Shown: piece after piece, positions 4,263-6,934 of the stretch
Layout of the letters: each line of letters starts with the position of its first letter
How positions within the stretch are numbered: position 1 is the stretch's first letter
DNA from: Candidatus Mcinerneyibacteriota bacterium
GTDB taxonomy: Bacteria; AUK180; JAQVHJ01
NCBI GenBank assembly: GCA_030630935.1
Contig: DAOVMD010000164.1
Span: 1-6,934, forward strand
Reading direction: 5' to 3'
DNA length: 6,934 nt
Notes under the pieces: generated by a model
What the model was told of the DNA's origin: nothing
Seen by the model: only the letters and a program-made list of their open reading frames with translations
Database searches by the model: none
Position numbers and translations under genes: made by a program

Positions 4263-5493
4263 TTTAATATTTTTATTGACTTTCGTAAGGTTTGTCTCAG
4301 CCGAAAATGAAAATCTCAATATTTGGTTTGAATACAAAATTCGCGGAAATTATGGCAACCTCCCACAGCAACCGGAATTTCTGGAGAAAGGATACTGGTG
4401 GTGGAAAGAGGGGACACTCGGGTATTGGGAGAACAGCTTATCAATTACAGCTAAAGGCTGTGAGCATTTTGGGGGTTATCCTGTTAAATATTTACTTGAA
4501 ATCGGAACAGTTTCTACAAAAGACAAAAGAGATTACGAAGTCTGGTCAGATGATTATTCTCCAGCATTAAAAATGAAACAGGCGAATGTTGAGTTTGGAT
4601 ATATGGGGTTTTATTTAAAAGCCGGTAAAACACTTTTGGAATTTCCTTTGTTCTTTAAGGACAGAGTTTATGGAGCAATTGCCGGTTATAGATTTCGAAA
4701 ACAAAATTCGGATGAGTTGAAAACATTTCAACTTGAAATTAACTGGTACCAGATCATGGCGTATGAAGGGAAGTATATTGAAGAAGATATAAATTACAAT
4801 GACGATATTGATTTACAAGGAGGTGAGATTTCCATAGATTTTAATAGCAAGAAGTGGTACGATGCTTGTATTACATCAGTTAAACGAACAAATTTGATAT
4901 TTCAAAATAAAATTTTTATATTTAAATTAACGGATGCAGGGAGTGGTCGGTTAGGAAGCAATGTCAATATTTATGGTGGAAACATAAAAATCGGAACCGA
5001 GTATAAATTCATTGAATTCGGATATTGTCATCAACAGGGAGATTATTACGGGTATGAATTGAAGGATTATTTATATCGGTATAAATTCGAAACAACTGGA
5101 AGAGTTATTTTTGGTGGTACAATTGTAATTAATGCTGAGTTTTTAGGTCGTGGTTCGAAGAAGGGATACAATGAGAATTATTCATTCTTCAACCTATTAG
5201 AAGAGCCTGTATTAGATAATTACATTTTCAAGCCCAGTCCCGCAATGGTTGACCGCTTAAGTTTTGAGTTGACTTATGAGTATGGATTTGATAAAATAGA
5301 GAATATAAGTCTTGATCTTTTATATTTGATTTATCATTTTGACCATGCTGACTATAACACCGGTGAAGAGTTCAATCTCAAGTTCACGGTTGGTATTAAC
5401 GAGAACCTTAATTTAGACTTTGCCCTTGGAGTCAGCAGCTTCAATGGATTTTATAAAGGAGTATTTTTAACATACAGAGGAAAAATTCTATGA
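4228..5493 (+). CDS. Predicted outer-membrane beta-barrel protein
   Basis: This 421-residue protein has a classical signal peptide (KKK, hydrophobic stretch, cleavage expected after VSA at residue 25). It continues as an aromatic-rich sequence of alternating polar and hydrophobic residues typical of outer-membrane beta strands, e.g. LNIWFEYKIRG, VEFGYMGFYLKAG, KIGTEYKFIEFGYCHQQG, LSFELTYEYGF and GVFLTYRGKIL at the end. It lacks a lipobox and internal membrane helices. I do not recognise a named porin family, and the last residue is not the usual Phe/Trp. The start is a GTG with AGGA (4217-4220) 7 nt upstream, and the gene overlaps the propeller gene by 35 nt. Its 3' end overlaps the thioesterase start by ATGA. 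A role as channel or surface partner of the propeller lipoprotein is possible but unproven. Confidence 0.75.
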   Translation: MKKKEVFYFFLSLIFLLTFVRFVSAENENLNIWFEYKIRGNYGNLPQQPEFLEKGYWWWKEGTLGYWENSLSITAKGCEHFGGYPVKYLLEIGTVSTKDKRDYEVWSDDYSPALKMKQANVEFGYMGFYLKAGKTLLEFPLFFKDRVYGAIAGYRFRKQNSDELKTFQLEINWYQIMAYEGKYIEEDINYNDDIDLQGGEISIDFNSKKWYDACITSVKRTNLIFQNKIFIFKLTDAGSGRLGSNVNIYGGNIKIGTEYKFIEFGYCHQQGDYYGYELKDYLYRYKFETTGRVIFGGTIVINAEFLGRGSKKGYNENYSFFNLLEEPVLDNYIFKPSPAMVDRLSFELTYEYGFDKIENISLDLLYLIYHFDHADYNTGEEFNLKFTVGINENLNLDFALGVSSFNGFYKGVFLTYRGKIL

Positions 5494-5888
5494 TAACAGA
5501 AGAACGAGTGAGATACGTTGAGACAGATAAAATGAGTGTAGTTCATCATTCAGTTTATTTTCATTGGTTTGAGGTTGGCCGGACTGAGCTGATGAGAAGT
5601 TTGGGAATGTCTTATAAGGAGATGGAAGAATCAGGTGTAATAATTCCGGTCATTGAAACACATTGTAAATATATCGCACCTGCTGCATATGATGATATCA
5701 TTTTAATTAAAACCGAGATTAAAGAGAAATCAAGAGTTACTATTACATTTGATTATCAGATTACTAAGAAAAAGAATAATAAAGTTTTAGTTAAGGGTTG
5801 GACAAAACATACTTTCATAAACCAGGAGGGAAAAATCATTGAACTTCCAAAAGATTTCCTGAAGCAGATTAAGAAACATGAAAAATAA
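5490..5888 (+). CDS. YbgC/FadM-like acyl-CoA thioesterase (4HBT hotdog fold)
   Basis: The 132-residue protein has the length and motif order of single-domain hotdog thioesterases that hydrolyse acyl-CoA or related thioesters in the cytoplasm. The N-terminal block VRYVETDKMSVVHHSVY followed by FHWFEVGRTELMR corresponds to the family's Y-x-x-T-D-x-x-G-V-V-x-H/N-x-x-Y motif, with D13 as the expected catalytic aspartate. The usual Gly of that motif is Ser16. Later segments (THCKYIAPAAYDD, VTITFDYQI, VLVKGWTKHTFIN) match the central sheet. The start ATG overlaps the upstream stop as ATGA, with AGAGGA (5476-5481) 8 nt before it. The 3' end overlaps the next gene by 11 nt. The substrate cannot be inferred. 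YbgC often neighbours tol-pal envelope genes, but no tol gene is seen here. Confidence 0.88.
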   Translation: MITEERVRYVETDKMSVVHHSVYFHWFEVGRTELMRSLGMSYKEMEESGVIIPVIETHCKYIAPAAYDDIILIKTEIKEKSRVTITFDYQITKKKNNKVLVKGWTKHTFINQEGKIIELPKDFLKQIKKHEK

Positions 5889-6639
5889 AAAAACTTTCCC
5901 GGACCTCAGCATTTTTTTTCTGGAATTATTTAATCTATCATTAAATCCTGAAGATTTTAAAAAGGATTATTATCCTAATGAATTTAAATATGCAAGATTT
6001 GAGATCATTGAATATGTTAACGACCAGATTGAAGATGATGAGATTAATTTTTCGAGTATAGAAGATTTAAAACAAATTATTTTAATTTCTTCTTTTGAAT
6101 ATAATGAAAAAAAATATAATATTAAGAATTCTTTCCAGTTTAAGAATTCAGGTAAATGGAGAGCAAAGCTTTCGTTTCAACTTGAGAGAATATTCAAGAA
6201 AATTATCTTTAGAAAGATTCCTAAGTTAAAAATAACACTTACAATAAAGAGTAAGTTACGCGAGAAGAGTTTGAAACTATCACAGAAGCTGGCTTCTTAT
6301 GACCTGCTTAATGTTGTAAATGAAGTTTTCTTTGGAAAATATTCATTTTTAACCGATAAGGAAAAATTGAAGGAGGATATTGAGAAATATTTAAAATCAA
6401 TTTATCTTACCGGAGTTCAGGATAATATTAATCTTTCAAAGCGTGTTTTTTTTATCACATTGCCTTTTACATATATTCCGAATCTTGAACTTGATAATTT
6501 AATCGACTATAATTATACGAAAAACTTTCTTTTTAATGCAATCGACAGTTTATTTGACATTGAGGGGGAAGCTATGTTAATGTATTCAATTGATGATTTA
6601 GAAGTCCTGGCGATTACTTTACTTGAGGAAGATCTGTAA
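5878..6639 (+). CDS. Conserved-context hypothetical protein, Lys/Ile/Asn-rich
   Basis: I do not recognise this 253-residue protein. It has no signal peptide, no clear membrane helix and no cysteine, so it is probably cytoplasmic. The N-terminal half is acidic and aromatic (NEFKYARFEIIEYVNDQIEDDE). A basic central stretch, about residues 98-135, contains IFKKIIFRKIPKLKITL and KSKLREKSLKLSQK, and the remainder is predicted mostly helical with an acidic C-terminus (ITLLEEDL). Its ATG lies inside the end of the thioesterase gene (11-nt overlap) with no good SD, so translational coupling is likely. It is the last gene of the overlapping run, and its DNA looks more A/T-rich than its neighbours. It is a genuine gene by length and context; function unknown. 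Confidence 0.78.
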   Translation: MKNKKTFPDLSIFFLELFNLSLNPEDFKKDYYPNEFKYARFEIIEYVNDQIEDDEINFSSIEDLKQIILISSFEYNEKKYNIKNSFQFKNSGKWRAKLSFQLERIFKKIIFRKIPKLKITLTIKSKLREKSLKLSQKLASYDLLNVVNEVFFGKYSFLTDKEKLKEDIEKYLKSIYLTGVQDNINLSKRVFFITLPFTYIPNLELDNLIDYNYTKNFLFNAIDSLFDIEGEAMLMYSIDDLEVLAITLLEEDL

Positions 6640-6854
6640 GTTTAATTATTAGTTTTTGAAAATCGTTTATAATTTTTTTAAAAATAGAGTTCTTCTCCAT
6701 TTAAGTTGGTTGAAATTCCCGGGAAAGCCTGCTTAGCATTTAATATGAAGTACCCTGTATTTTTGATCGAATAGATATTATTTGTTTATTAACTTTTGAC
6801 CTTCCTGCAAAAAGTCAAATTTTGTAAAATATTTAATTTTTGAGCACAAATCAC
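6640..6854. other. Intergenic gap after the operon
   Basis: I see no gene here and no clear GC-rich hairpin with a T tract, so the operon's terminator is not identified. The stretch contains a 10-bp palindrome ttcccgggaa (6716-6725). It also has a loose inverted repeat, tttgac (6795-6800) and gtcaaa (6814-6819), that lies about 35 bp before the next -35 and could be an operator, with weak support. Confidence 0.4.
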
Positions 6855-6883
6855 TTGAAATAAATCGATAAATATGGTATAAT
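6855..6883 (+). promoter_or_regulatory. Sigma70-type promoter of the gene starting at 6922
   Basis: TTGAAA (6855-6860), a 17-bp spacer, and a perfect TATAAT (6878-6883) preceded by TGg. Transcription should start near 6890, about 32 nt before the ATG. Confidence 0.85.
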
Positions 6884-6921
6884 ATAAGTGTCGTAAACGT
6901 TGAAACTATGGGAGTAAAACG

Positions 6922-6934
6922 ATGTTTAAAGAAA
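6922..6934 (+). CDS. Start of a gene cut by the window end
   Basis: An ATG at 6922 with GGGAG (6910-6914) 7 nt upstream follows a strong promoter. Only four codons (M-F-K-E) are visible, so nothing can be said about the product. The leader, SD and promoter make it a credible gene start. Confidence 0.65.

Noticed and set aside
4292-4570. 92-codon plus-strand frame inside the barrel gene
   Set aside because: It overlaps the barrel gene in another frame, lacks an SD, and has no signal or domain, whereas the barrel frame has signal peptide and strand pattern.
6640-6700. Rho-independent terminator at the operon end
   Set aside because: T-rich runs are present, but I found no stable GC-containing stem next to them.

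Overview
This is an AT-rich window from a diderm (Gram-negative-type) bacterium. It encodes lipoproteins with signal-peptidase-II lipoboxes, a stand-alone seven-bladed propeller lipoprotein and a predicted outer-membrane beta-barrel protein. This gene style, together with palindrome-rich intergenic DNA, suggests an uncultured lineage of the FCB type (for example Cloacimonadota or relatives). That placement is inference; no rRNA or marker gene is present.

Layout. Positions 1-593 hold no gene I can support, but they carry a cluster of short palindromes and a 51-bp direct repeat present twice. The second repeat copy abuts the 3' end of a minus-strand ccdA gene (594-1292). ccdA has its own promoter and diverges from a plus-strand block. 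That block starts with two paralogous lipoprotein genes (1476-2240 and 2498-3280). Each has a near-identical extended -10 promoter, the same Shine-Dalgarno spacing, an N-terminal lipid anchor and a C-terminal membrane helix. The second paralog heads a tightly overlapping run: propeller lipoprotein (3270-4262), beta-barrel protein (4228-5493), YbgC/FadM-like hotdog thioesterase (5490-5888) and an unrecognised protein (5878-6639). After a 282-nt gap, a strong promoter and the first codons of another gene (from 6922) run off the window.

Main observation. The two paralogs are copies of a longer module: promoter, SD, gene, start of a downstream propeller-lipoprotein gene, and a rho-independent terminator. 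Behind the first paralog the downstream gene survives only as a 17-codon signal-peptide relic followed by the terminator. Behind the second paralog the downstream gene is intact, and the homologous terminator (14-bp stem, T8 tract) lies inside its coding sequence, just after the lipobox cysteine. The stems differ by at least one compensatory base-pair change. The hairpin therefore looks functional and may be a built-in attenuator that sets the ratio of the abundant small lipoprotein to the four downstream envelope and metabolic genes.

How the genes may work together. The overlaps imply co-transcription and translational coupling of an inner-membrane-anchored lipoprotein, a propeller lipoprotein, an outer-membrane protein, a thioesterase and an unknown protein. 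Their joint function cannot be read from sequence alone.
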